This document shows, piece after piece, positions 45,960 through 56,990 of a stretch of DNA of 64,000 bases. The DNA is from Melieria omissa (Eukaryota > Arthropoda > Insecta > Diptera > Ulidiidae). The notes under the pieces were generated by a model that made no database searches, was not told where the DNA came from, and saw only the letters and a list, made by a program, of their open reading frames with translations. Made by a program: the position numbers and the translations under genes. The stretch is taken from assembly GCA_963971225.1 (NCBI GenBank), contig OZ020268.1:36047848-36111847 (forward strand), given 5' to 3'. Within the stretch, counting starts at the first letter, position 1. Every line of letters begins with the position of its first letter.

Positions 45960-46170
45960 CTAGTATCCGACCAAATATTTGTCTTCGGCTTCGGCCAAAA
46001 TATCTGAATATCCTAGGCGAAGGTTTTCATCCTCTTATACAAGTCAACTTGGTCTGTTTGATAGAATTTTGAAGAATTTATATGAGTATTTGGCTGTGGC
46101 CTAATATTTTAGTTATGCCGAATATTCTACTTCGGCTTTGGCCAAAAATCCACCTTCGGTCGGACACTAG
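45960..46170. mobile_element. Palindromic MITE with CTAGTRTCCGACC ends
   Basis: The left end ctagtatccgacc and the complement of the right end ctagtgtccgacc match with one difference. Subterminal sequences rich in cttcggcttcggcc (left) and cggctttggcc (right) extend the dyad. The size is about 211 bp and non-coding. No clean target duplication was found, so the superfamily is open. Confidence 0.55.
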
Positions 46171-46500
46171 CACAAACGGTGGCGCAAACAGGAAGGGTTC
46201 AAGGGTGCTAAAACCCCGCCTCCCGAATTCTTATCCGGATTTTCACAGCTGTGACAGCTGGTGTTGTATGGAATCCCCATTTTTTCCGCATGCTCTCCAC
46301 TGGGCCAGTGGCCAGTGAATACTGCCGTTAGTCTTGCCACATCCCGTCGGCCTTTGTTCAAGAGCTCCGCGGTCCTATTCTTTCGTATGTTAGGCACAGT
46401 GATCTGCTGATTTTGTAGGATTCCGTCCTCTGCCATTTAGTGTTAGCTTTGGCGAAGAAGTCCTTCGAGACCTCGCTCACAAGTGCATCACAAGTAATGT
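46167..46500 (-). pseudogene. LINE C-terminal tail fragment
   Basis: The minus-strand reading includes LLNKGRRDVARLTAVFTGHW, PSGEHAEKMGIPYNTSCHSC and ENPDK. It corresponds to the last segment of an RNase H-bearing LINE: R-R-D-x-x-R-L-x-x-x-x-TGHW, then IP-Y-N-x-x-C-x-x-C. The final EHLLCxCP part is replaced by unrelated sequence that reaches the MITE at 45960-46170, which probably truncated it. This is another copy of the LINE group seen at 560-2440, 33067-33440 and 58290-59260. Confidence 0.65.
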
Positions 46501-47990
46501 TTTTTCTGTTAAAAACAAACTTTTCAATAAATTTAAATTAATTGTTTTCTGTTTGGCCGTTGCACTTTATAAATACAAAACAAAAAAGTAAAAATGAACG
46601 GTCACTCTAAGCAGCAGCAACCAAGCAACAGCCAGCAACATTGTATGCAACTCAACTTTCAGGAACACATTCAAAGCAATAACAGCAACAAGAGGCAACT
46701 AGGCAACGGCGTTAGTAGCAACAAAAAAAACAACACTAGTGCAGCAATTGCAACACGCAGGCAACGAGCAGCAACAGCAATTGCTTATTTCACTTTGTCG
46801 TTGAAAATGGCGGAAATGTTGCGAACACCCATCAAAGACACAAAAGACTAAAGTTTTGTTATTTTTACGTACCGTACAACAATTTGCTTGATTAAAAACT
46901 TCAAACAATTAAACTTTATAGTCGCTACCCCACCACATTGTATATAGGATATACAATACATACATACATACGTATGTACATACTAAAGCATACATAGATA
47001 CTCATACATATGTATTCATATACGTGCAAATGTTGTTGTTGTTGATGGCCGGCCACTACAAATGAATAGTTGGCAGTTGGTTGCAGTTTGGTGGCATCTA
47101 GTTGTGCACGTTTGAAATATCCTTCATGCAAGTCCTTGTGAATTCTCTACTGTATTCGCATAGATACATATGTATATATGTATTGATGGCTGTGTACGCG
47201 ACAATGCTGAAGAGTTGTTGTGCACAACATTCCACATTTGCACAGCATTTCGTTGTGTGTGAATTGAAACAGGAAGGAAATCAGGGACCTTTCCGTTCGG
47301 AGTTGCAACACATATCTATCACTCAGTTCAACTTGCCTTCTAATCAGTTGTAAAGTTACTGGTTACATTTAAATGAATTGACCTACATTCAGTGTAAGTA
47401 GCAAATGATTCTCTGGAAAAGAAGAGATTTTTTTTGTTGGAATTGAGAATAAGAAAGAATATTTCAATCAAGTTGAAGCTGCTGTTGTGCTAACTTTGTT
47501 ATTGTGTTATTTTAATTTTTAAATATAAAATATAATTATTGCAACTTTTTTATGATCTTCTATAGGATTATCGTTAAGCAGCCAATAGGGAAGCAATTTG
47601 AATGAAAGAAATTCCTGAATGCATAGAAGAGATAAATAAATAATTAAATTCATTCATTCAATCATTAAATTTCAAACAACGTTTGCAGAAACTTTGAAGT
47701 CTCGATTTTTTTCAGAATTTGATATATTTACAGCTTTTTTTAATCTATATATCAATGTGGAAAGAATAACTTTTGTCATCTAATTAAATGGAAACTTTAG
47801 TAAATGTCCGTCCATGTCATTGCATGAAATTTAATTGACCGCCTTTCCATCCTCCTCATTTGTCCATTGTGTCATGCTACTTTGAATTTAATTGTCTTAT
47901 AAAAAACTTATATCTTGGCTAAATATGAATTTTTTTTAGGATGAGGGTTAATTGATTATGTCTACTTAATTTGGTATGAACTTTACAGTA
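46501..47990. other. Unique non-coding DNA
   Basis: CAA/CAG-rich stretch at 46600-46780, TACA/TATG-rich stretch at 46950-47020 and mixed DNA to about 47400, then AT-rich. The 85-codon frame at 46594-46851 is Asn/Gln/Ser-rich and is best explained by trinucleotide repeats. Confidence 0.4.
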
Positions 47991-47995
47991 AAAAG

Positions 47996-48440
47996 TTTGG
48001 TTGGGTGCTACTTGATCCTGTTGATGGTAAAAATGGAAGATAGGAACTCTTGAATTCGGGTTTAAGAAGATTAAATTTGTACTCTAGAAGAAAAGTCTTT
48101 TATAAAGACTGAATTTCCTAAATTGCATATTGAATAGAGGTCCAAATAAATGTTTAGTTAAAAATTAAAAACATAATGATTTTGACAAAGAAATTTGATG
48201 CCAGAAAAGTTTAAAAGTTACTCAGCTACCTATGTCCTGTTGATCATAAAGATAGAACATGTAAATTCTTCAATTTGGATTTTAGACGATTAAATTTCTA
48301 CTCTAGAAGACAAGTCTTTACTAATGATGGAACTTTTTTTTAGAATGGATGTCACAGTAAATGGATGCGGTGCATGTTTAATTAAAAATTTAAAACAGAA
48401 TGATTCTGACAAAGAAATTTGATGCAACAAAAGTTTAGTT
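47996..48440. repeat. Diverged tandem dimer, unit about 220 bp
   Basis: Landmarks recur about 220 bp apart in the same order: cctgttgat (48018/48237), gattaaat then actctagaaga.aagtctt (48081/48300), and gacaaagaaatttgatgc (48184/48408). It could be a remnant satellite or a local duplication. No coding content. Confidence 0.85.
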
Positions 48441-49199
48441 TACAAATTAATGAGCTTTAAACTAAAGCTTCGTAATTTTTATTTATTATTTTAGTCTTTA
48501 TTTGTTAATTAAAAAACCATAAAATTGCTTGCACTAAGCTTCTGGCTTTGATGGTTTTCATGTTTCGAATGTAACTTCACTGGGTGATGTTTTCATATAC
48601 ATTTAGTTTTAATGCTAAAATTTCGTAATAAGAATTCATCAAACATTCATTAACCCATTACTGCCTGCATATAGTTCTAGCCAGCGAATTTTGTCTAAAT
48701 TTACATATGTTGGTAAGGGGTGCTTAGAATAGTTATACACAAAAATGCAGGTATCTACCTGATATAGCACCTGAGATATGGAGGGGGTGAAATTTCACCC
48801 ATCCGGCACCAGGTGTGCCGAAATATGCATATATTGCAAGAAGCTTGGTTGATTTCTTATTGCCTCTTGAAAATTGCCGATATAATTAATTATTTTTATT
48901 TTTACGTTTATTTAATTATGGAAAGCATTATCTATTATAAAAAAGTAGCTGGGGTCTTCAGCTTTCATAAATGGGGCCAATCCCAGCTACTAATTCCACC
49001 TACCTTCTCTTGCTGGAGCTATTCCTACCTTTCTTCCTACCTAGGACCCTACGACAGTAAACTTGCTAAATTATTAAAATCGATTATCTATTATCTTGAC
49101 TACTAACAAAAGAAAATGTGTATGACAATGTCGGCGCATGAAATTGACGCCAAAATAAATGACGGTTTTCTATTCTATGTTTTGCACGTAAAATTATAA

Positions 49200-49485
49200 A
49201 TGAAGGCGAGAATTAACAAAAAATCAATGAAAATGATTCGCAGACGTGAAGTTTTGAGCACCTTCAAAATAAATGACATAATTGAGGAAGAATGGAGTGA
49301 GCTCGAAGACATCGCAAGTCTTGGCTGAGCAGACGATATAGACGTAGTGCTTTACCACCCGATCGTGTGATTGACTTGACCGACGATGACAAGCTTGTGA
49401 TCAACGACACTGATCAAAATTTACCATCTGAGGTAGCCGGAGTAATGGAAGTAATGGAGTCACCCAATACATAGAGCTAAAAGAT
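49200..49485 (+). pseudogene. piggyBac transposase N-terminal fragment
   Basis: From the ATG at 49200 the reading is acidic and basic-rich: EEEWSELEDIASLG, then a stop. After a frame change it continues RSALPPDRVIDLTDDDKLV. The acidic, low-complexity N-terminus with LPPD...LTDxxD is typical of piggyBac-like transposases ahead of the catalytic core. The core that should follow (about 300 residues) is missing. Confidence 0.6.
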
Positions 49486-49998
49486 ATGACCGTAAGCAAT
49501 CTAAGCACATTTTCATTGACCAACCATATTCCCATTTTTACATACAACCAACGAATGAGTGGAGTTGATTTAGTAGATAAAGGCATTGCGAACTACAGAA
49601 TCCGGGTTCGTGAAAAAAAATGGTACTGGTCTTTGATAAGTAATGTGTTCGATGCGGTAAACGCCTGGATATTGCATTGCTTGCTTCAAAATTTTAATAA
49701 AAGCAAGCCGATGGCGCAATTCGAGCTTCGACGTGATGTTGTTAAGAGTTGGTTGCCCCCAATTGAACGGAACGTACAATCCAAGAGATCATTTAGCACA
49801 GTGACACCAAGTCAAAAACGAGTTCGGAAAGATGGGATTGGCTACTTACCGCAACGAGGAGACAAATACCGTCGTTGCAAACATTGCCAAGGAAAAACCT
49901 TCTTTGCATGCATGAAGTGTGACGTGTGCCTGCATCCAAAAAACTGTTTCGAAAAATATCATAATGGTGAAAATCCGACCAAACGAACAACACATTGA
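49486..49998 (+). CDS. piggyBac transposase C-terminal part with Cys-rich domain
   Basis: A 170-residue open stretch, not a complete protein. YNQRMSGVDLVDKGIANYRI (about 24-43) is the conserved piggyBac motif holding the last catalytic Asp in GVDLVD; KKWYWSLISNVFD and NAWILHC follow. The last 45 residues form a zinc-binding Cys-rich domain: CKHCQGKTFFACMKCDVCLH, then CF..YH (residues about 131-160). In piggyBac transposases this domain recognises the terminal repeats. Preservation of the frame to the stop suggests recent loss of the core. A DNA-binding fragment could in principle act as a repressor, but expression is unknown. Confidence 0.85.
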   Translation: MTVSNLSTFSLTNHIPIFTYNQRMSGVDLVDKGIANYRIRVREKKWYWSLISNVFDAVNAWILHCLLQNFNKSKPMAQFELRRDVVKSWLPPIERNVQSKRSFSTVTPSQKRVRKDGIGYLPQRGDKYRRCKHCQGKTFFACMKCDVCLHPKNCFEKYHNGENPTKRTTH

Positions 49999-50535
49999 TT
50001 TTATTGATATCAAAACTGTAATAGTTTATAGTTATTATTATTATTATATTGTACTATTAAAATAGCTTCTAAGTACCAAAAACTCTTTTTCTAAGTGCCA
50101 AAATAATAACGCGCAATTTTTGAAACTTCGGTACACCTGGTGCCGGACGGGTGAAATTTCACCCCATTCTGGAAAATCATTCATTGTACACAGATAGATA
50201 GTACAAGCAATACCAAAAATTCACAGAAGATAGGCAGGGCAATGCACTACATACTCCAGAGAAAACTGCTGGAATTTCCAATATTTACTATTTTTTAAGA
50301 ATTTTAAACTTCTCGATAAAGTAAACAAAAAAAGTTAGTCAACTTTAAACACAGATTGGGATAACTTAATGTCACAATTCTTCAATATTATTAAAAACGA
50401 AATAAAACTGCATCTATTCCAATTCATTCTGCCAAAATTTCAGTCAAATCGCATAACACATTTAGTCAAGGAAGCCAAAGGAAAATCACCTTTCCAGGGG
50501 GTGAAATTTCACCCCATCCGGCTGGAATGGGTTAA

Positions 50536-53440
50536 ACATGTGATTTATGCCATTCATAATTGAATTATTTTCATTTTAATTTTGTTTATAATATTAATTT
50601 TAAAATTGTTTTCCTTAACGAAAAAGTTGCTACAAAAAGCAGAAAACTCTTGTGAAACTCTCTTTTCGCTTTCAACTTTCAACTTCAAAATTGAAGTTGC
50701 AAACAAGTGCGTCAAGTGTACGCAGCTTCGAGCAACTTGAGAATGGCAAAAACAACACACCAGCCAAACCGTACCATGTGCACAACCAATGGTGGAGTTT
50801 GTATATGTGTGCGTGTGTGCGTTTGCGGCAAAGGACTCAAGAAAACAAGAACACAACTTAACGTATCCTTAAAAGTGTCGCAATTTAAGCAATTTTGCTT
50901 ACCACTTCTAGGCAATTTTTCGTGTGTGCTTTCCATTCACGAGTGCACGTTTGACACAATACCAACAACACCCAGAGACCCAGATTACAACAACAGTGCA
51001 ACTCCCACGGGCCACACAGGCAGACGAACACACAAACACGGGCGCACAGAACAATTGCAGCACTTAATTTGTTGAATAGCGTCATTGTGTGAGTGTCTTC
51101 AAGTGCATAATGACACAGTCATCAGCAGCAACACATTTCGCAGGCGACGGCGGCAACGGCAACAATGAGAGCAGCAACCGCAGCAACAAAAGCAACAATG
51201 ACAGTGGCACGAAAAACCGTTTGCAGCGTCATGCAGGCAATGAAGCTGTCGCAAATCGTTGATCACATTGTTGTTGTCGTTGTCGTTACTGCTGTCACAC
51301 ACACCGCATTGCACCCGAGACCGACATGTGCGCACAAGAGATTTAATAAAATGACTTTTCCGTTGACAATGACGGTTAATTTCCACAATCATTGCCACTC
51401 ATGAGCTCACGTACGCGCGCCAAAGACGCGGCACGCAGACATCAACACACACACATGCACACATACACGCCCACAGCAACACACGACACTCGCTCGTGCA
51501 CGCACTGTGTCAATTCGTTTGGATGTGCAAATATTTTAAGCAAAGAGATTTCGCCGCCATTTTTGGCGTTACAAATGCATTGCCGAAGTGCGCAAACAAT
51601 CAAAATACGTTTACAACAACAACAAATACGTTTACAACAAGAAAAGCAGCAGCAGCAGCAACGGCAACAATAACGAGATGAAGAGTTTAAAAATAATCGA
51701 GCACATGTCGCTCACGGCTGCGCAAGACAAAAACACAACAACAACAAAGACCACAAAATTTCTAAGTATTCAAAGAAAACAAAAACAGCTAACAACAACA
51801 ATTTTACGTTTGCGCGCAACAAACCACAACAACAATGCCAAAAGCACAATAACAACAAAAGTGAATGCGAAAAAACAAAAATTGTGAAGGAAAAACAACA
51901 ACAACAACAACAACAAATAGCCACAGCATCAGCCACGTCATCGCTTCGTCGTTCCGATTTCGTCATCGGCTCGGTGTGCCGGAACGTGCCTCGTGTGCGC
52001 AAGTACACACCGCTCCACACACTCAATCGCACAGCACACACCTGTCTAGCAGGCGGCAGCGTACGCGCGCCTATGGCCTTTTGTAATGTCAAACACCTTT
52101 GCCCCGACGCAAGAAAAAAACATGCAGCCGATTGCACGCCTCCCGCACACACACATACAGCATCGCCTCATTGCGTCCCAGCACCCTCGTCGTGCGCCGC
52201 ATTGCGAGGGCGCTATGAGCGAGCGCCTTGCTCGAGCGCCTCAAGTTAGGCAACAGTCAGCGAACGGAGGGGAGATTGTTTTAAACTTAAAGTAAATCTC
52301 GTAATTTTGCGCGGGTAGGTGCGAGCGAAGCGCGTTAACATTAACGGCACTGGGCCGCCGAACCGTTGTGTGTGGCAGTAACCCAGCGCAAGGACATTTT
52401 TGAATGGTTTTGTGTGGCTGTGAAAAAAAATATAAACAAAACCGAGCAAAAGAAGTAGAGGTGGCGCCCCCAGACGGCGTCTGCATGTCTGCCGTGTGCT
52501 TCTACACACGTTTCACTTTGTGTGTGTGTGTGTGTGTTTGTGTGTTATAATGTGTATATATTGCATGCGTGTGTGAGTGCTGTATGTATCGAATTCACTT
52601 CGCGCCGCCGTGGCGGAAACACAATTCGCCCGCCGCTCATTTCCGCTGCCCGCTGCAGTCGCTGCCACTTCTTGCACTCGCCGCACTGTTGTTGTTATTG
52701 TTGTCGTCATGCCATGTGTATATTTTCGTTACATCTATGTATATGCTTCCAGTTGCTCTCCTCGGTCTATCCCCTTTTCTATCCACTTACATGTTTGCTT
52801 AGCGTATTTTTTCTGTTCGCTGCGCCCCACACGACTGCGTTGCTTTGTATGTGTATATGTACATTCATTAAGCTAATCTAGACATGATCATGCGTACACG
52901 TGTTGTCTGTCGTATATGTCGCGCTTTATTTTCATTGTCTTTATTGTTGGCTTCCAAACATTTGACAATTTTTTATGTAAATTTGTTTGCGTTTTGCTTT
53001 CAGGTGTGCAGCTGTTGCCAATTTAATTTCACTTTTTCAAGTAAAGTTCTGTTTACCTTCTGGATTTTCCATTCGTACACATGTGCAGCAAATTGAAGCA
53101 TACAAAAATGGCGCCAAATGAAAATGTCTTTGTGAAAGAAATAATTAAATACTTGACTCATTCCTAGCTACGGGCCACAAAAAAGAGAGATCAACATTGC
53201 TTAAGGTAAGTAAGTAAAATATTAAAAAAATTAAGACCAGATAACTGAAAGTAGACTTAAATTCAGAAAATATTTGAATGACTAAAAGTGTCCAACAATT
53301 CGGTCACGTGGTGCCACAAATGACTGAAAGAAGACTTAAATTAAGAAAAGACTATTTAAATGACTAAAAGCGTTCAACCATTTTCGATAACAAATAACGA
53401 AAAGTAACTCAACAACGATACGCAAAAATAACGACCTTAA
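50536..53440. other. Unique non-coding host DNA
   Basis: A mixed-complexity block with TG/CA runs (50805-50822, 51446-51470, 52519-52537), CAA/CAG-rich stretches (51150-51200, 51600-51680, 51730-51910) and GTT runs (51270-51290, 52687-52708). Many overlapping frames on both strands, none with a domain. AT-rich from 53100. Confidence 0.45.
52519..52537. repeat. (TG)n microsatellite
   Basis: An uninterrupted TG run of about nine units. Confidence 0.9.
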
Positions 53441-53451
53441 AGTTTTTTTAG

Positions 53452-53719
53452 CTGGAACGAGCTCTGAGTCTGCATTTATTGGCCCTGAAACTGTTGATCC
53501 ACTCCCTTTTGTGGCCACAAAGCCACTGTTGATAAATGGGTCATTTGAACCCTCGAGCGTGCATGACGGGCTGACAGCAGCCATAGCTGAACAGCAGTTA
53601 TTCTTCTTGTCATTTCAGCCCAATGTTTGCAAATTTTTCTGTCTTTATGAGGAAGATGCATGCAGGCAGTTGGTCGGCCTAGTGACAAAACATTTTCTAT
53701 GGAAAAATTTCATGAAAAG
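53452..53719 (+). other. Exon-like open block, product unknown
   Basis: A plus-strand frame is open from before a gtttttttag acceptor-like end (53442-53451) to an aaaag/gtaggc donor-like junction (53715-53725). The encoded reading includes SESAFIGPETVDPLPFVATK, then NGSFEPSSVHDGL, EQQLFFLSFQPNVCKFFCLY and HFLWKNFMKR. I do not recognise a family. A minus-strand frame overlaps part of it (FVATKGSGSTVSGPINADSE), so orientation is uncertain. Base composition here is less AT-rich than its flanks. It may be a real exon, a transposon gene fragment or chance. Confidence 0.25.
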
Positions 53720-53725
53720 GTAGGC

Positions 53726-55950
53726 AAATCTGACAGTGAGCTATGACTTGTGTGTGGGGATTTTAATGAGATGGCCGACCTCTTTCTGTGGACTGTCTCG
53801 TAAGTAAGCCCGAATCAGGTTTGAGACATTTGGTGCTGATTTGTTGAAAAACAATCACTTTGGCACCATACTATTTACTCAGATTTCTTTTGAGGTTGTG
53901 TATGTTTAAAGTACATTAACAACTATTCAACACGATTAAGCTGGTTTCTTCTCCCGGAGCCCGCCTTTGAATTTCTATGCTGTACCAGTCCTTGTCCTTG
54001 TCCTTGTGACTTATATGGCAAGAAACTATTTATGGTTCATAGGAGCTTTCGTATGGTAGGAAGATTCTCTGCTCGTCTTTTTCCCTGAGCGTAAGTATTC
54101 AGGTTCATCAGACACCAAAAAAATTTATTTCAGGCTAAATATTTGGTGATTTCTTATTATTTGAGACCCGAGCTAACACTTGGTGAATTTCTAAATAATA
54201 TTTTTCTGAACCGAAAGCCTTAAGCTGAGGACTTCCTATTTAATTGTCTAACCTTCTGATAAACTTCCAAAAAATTTGTTTATATATCTAAAAGACTTCT
54301 TTCATACAGAATCATCTAGTCGTACTGGATACTTTACTTTCCATGTCATTTTTCAAAGAATTACCTTTGTAATTAAAACTCTACTACAGTGTTTCAACAG
54401 CCATTTCGCAATGATCAGTAGATAAAATTTTAATTGTCTTTTACAAACAATCCCATCAGAGCGCATCAATGTCCTTGGAGTCTGACTACGAATTGCCACT
54501 GTAAACAATTTTTAAAGTGAACCATGGAAATTGTTCAATTGAAAGCAACTCTTAAATAGTAAAATGCTCTGCGTATAACTGTAAGCCAAACGCATGAAAA
54601 TAGTAAAACATCCGCAAATGTTTAATCAAAACTTTAAAGTCAACTGGTCAGGCGCAAAAAAAAATAAAACGCCCCAAGAGTTTCTTCAACTCGCCACTGC
54701 CATTTCCGTCGGTGGCAGCAATGCATTCGCTGGCCTGATGAGTTGGCTGGCTGCCGGGCAAGTTCGCAAACAGCATTGGCAAGCGAACTGTCGTCGTCGC
54801 CGCCAATGGGGTAATGGGCCAAAATTGTGCACGCTCCATTTTGCAAAACTTTGCATGCTGTCCCCGCGCACCACCACACCACCGCATTTCTCAGTTTGAA
54901 AGATGAAAAATGGAAATCAAAGAGAAATTATTCACTTTACGCTTTTATGCACTGCGTTGCGGTTGTAGCGCGCATTGGTGCTTTTACCATCTCAACGCCA
55001 CAGGCTGCACCGGTCACCCACTGCACACACACACACACACAGTCACCACGCCCCTCTCCCTCAGGTCCAGGTTGCTGTTGCTTGCACTTTGCGTATTTGT
55101 TGCAAAGAATAAAAGAAAGAAAATGGTTAAGTGCTTTTTATCAGTAGCAGCAACTGTTACAGCAACAACAACAACAGCAACACCAAAGCCCATTATTCTA
55201 CCTGGTTTCAAACATTAGTTTTGACTCTTCACCTGCAGTGCCACTCGCTCGATTTCCTGCCACCCAGTTGTTGCTCTGCATTTTCTCTGACACTGCAAGG
55301 CATTGTTTTCGTTTTTTGCTTTTGCTTCTGTTTATATTTTCTATTTTGTGGCAATTTTGTTGCACGCAACTTTGCTTCGTTTGCTCCGCTGGCACGATTT
55401 TTGCTAACCACTTTTCAAGCAGAAACCACTGAGAAATTTGTGATGTTTACTGTTCCATTGTTGGCGTATTTTATGCGTTTGTGGGTGTGTTGATGTTGAT
55501 GTCTGTGTGTGTGTGTTCGTTTTTCAGTCACTACACTTGGCTTATTGTCACTTAGATACATTTGGAAAATTTCTTGAAATAATGTCAACCGAAATTGATT
55601 GTTTGTTGGTCACTCTTTCCGTTCTACACTTTCACCAGCTGTGCAGTTCTTTGAATTGGTTACAAATACACGCATACATACACATTCATACATAAATAGT
55701 TACTTTATCTGGAATATTTCTCCTCGGTTTACTTCACTCGGTTGGCTTTCCTTTCATTCCTTCAATGTTATTTGTCAAAAGTATTTTAAACTTAAATTCA
55801 CTTCAATATTAATTAACTTTGAGCACTTTTGAACTTTAACTATTGAGGTTTTAGATTTATACAACAAAGTTAAATTGAATTAAATTGAATTTAAACTTTA
55901 GATGAATTAATTTAAATTTCTCTTGCAAGGTTGCTTGGAAAATTTATTCA
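53726..55950. other. Non-coding host DNA
   Basis: AT-rich to about 54590 with nothing recognised, then a mixed-complexity block to 55800 containing (CA)n at 55024-55041 and CAA runs at 55150-55180. Frames overlap on both strands, with no domain. Confidence 0.45.
55024..55041. repeat. (CA)n microsatellite
   Basis: An uninterrupted CA run of about nine units. Confidence 0.9.
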
Positions 55951-56207
55951 GCATTTGTTGCTTATACGCCATGGTAACCTGTTAAGAGGTGACTTTAAAC
56001 TAGGAGCTTGCAAATAAGCTTAGGAGTGATTTTTTAAAATTATTTTTTAGGAGAAGATGAAAACTGTTGCTGTGTATGTGAAATGCCCGCAAAAAGTACC
56101 GCGGTTCTTCTAAGGCCCCGTGAAATGTATGGAGCCAACATATTTTATACAAATCCAAGTCACGAAATTCAAAGTCGAATTGTCGAAAGAGAACTTAAAG
56201 TTGAAAA

Positions 56208-56358
56208 ATTAATTAATTAATTAATTATTTAATATTTAATTAATTAATGATTTAATTAATTAATTAAATAATTAATTAATTAATTAAATAATTAATTAAT
56301 TAATTAATTAAATTATTTAATAATTAATTAATTAATTATTTAATTAATTAATTAATTA
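56208..56358. repeat. (AATT)n self-complementary tract
   Basis: About 150 bp of TTAATTAA-type units with ATTTAAT interruptions. The unit is its own complement, so the whole tract can form cruciforms, and it offers many TTAA sites. Confidence 0.95.
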
Positions 56359-56510
56359 GTTTTGAAGACTTTTGAAGTTTGACAATGTTTGTTTATAAAG
56401 AAGTAGGCAGAAACAAGATAGCTAAAGCGAGTTCTAAAGATTTATATAAAGGCAGGTGAACCATGTTTCAATGAATATTATACGCCTAAACGAAACATCT
56501 CGGTTCGTCT

Positions 56511-56763
56511 ATTTTATTTTATTTTCTTTTATTTTATTTTATTTTATTTTATTTTATTTCATTTTGTTTTATTTTATTTTATTTTATTTTATTTTATTTT
56601 ATTTTATTTTATTTTATTTTATTTTATTTTATTTTATTTTATTTTATTTTATTTTATTTTATTTTATTTTATTTTATTTTATTTTATTTTATTTTGTTTT
56701 ATTTTATTTTATTTTATTTTATTTTATTTTATTTTATTTTATTTTATTTTATTTTATTTTATT
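56511..56763. repeat. (ATTTT)n pentanucleotide block, about 250 bp
   Basis: Same five-base unit as 14111-14990 but in the opposite orientation, with few variants (ATTTC, GTTTT). The plus-strand frame FYFILFYFIL... is an artefact. Confidence 0.95.
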
Positions 56764-56990
56764 GATTTGGTGAACCATTTGTTACTCAAACGCCATGGTA
56801 GCCCGTTAGGAGTTCACCTAAATCTTAGGACTTGACTGAGCTGAAGTGCCATACGTTCCATACGAATTAAATTCAACTTTTGTTACTCATACGCCATGGT
56901 AACCCGTTAAGAGGTAATTTTAAGCTAAATTTTCAATTATTGGAGTAACTTCCGAGTTCTTTAGATTATTTTTTAGCAAAGATGAAACGT

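Larger units (their letters stand above)
48650..50535 (+). mobile_element. piggyBac-like transposon, internally deleted
   Basis: Bounded by TTAA at 48650-48653 and 50532-50535. The left end is ttaacccattactgcctgc and the right end, complemented, is ttaacccattccagccgg. Subterminal units are inverted: gggtgaaatttcacccatcc then GGCACCAGGTGTGCCGAA (48784-48822) faces its near-complement at 50128-50166. A third partial unit lies at 50498-50522. Inside are an N-terminal and a C-terminal transposase piece, while the DDD catalytic core is deleted. It would depend on an intact relative for mobility. Confidence 0.9.
55958..56990 (+). repeat. Three direct copies of an ACGCCATGGTARCC motif
   Basis: tacgccatggtaacctgtta (about 55967), aacgccatggtagcccgtta (about 56789) and tacgccatggtaacccgtta (about 56890) are each followed by AGAGGT/GGAGTTCAC and related sequence. 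The first and third copies stay similar for about 110 bp, up to ttattttttag...aagatgaaa. The simple-repeat tracts at 56208-56358 and 56511-56763 lie between copies 1 and 2, as if a duplicated unit had been filled by repeats. Confidence 0.75.

Noticed and set aside
46594..46851. 85-codon Gln/Asn-rich frame as a small host gene
   Set aside because: It lies in CAA/CAG-rich DNA of the sort found in all the unique blocks; no domain, no promoter and no splice context was supported.
50884..52249. Multiple 100-146-codon frames on both strands
   Set aside because: They coincide with CAA/GTT and CA/TG repeats, contradict one another across strands and show no motif.
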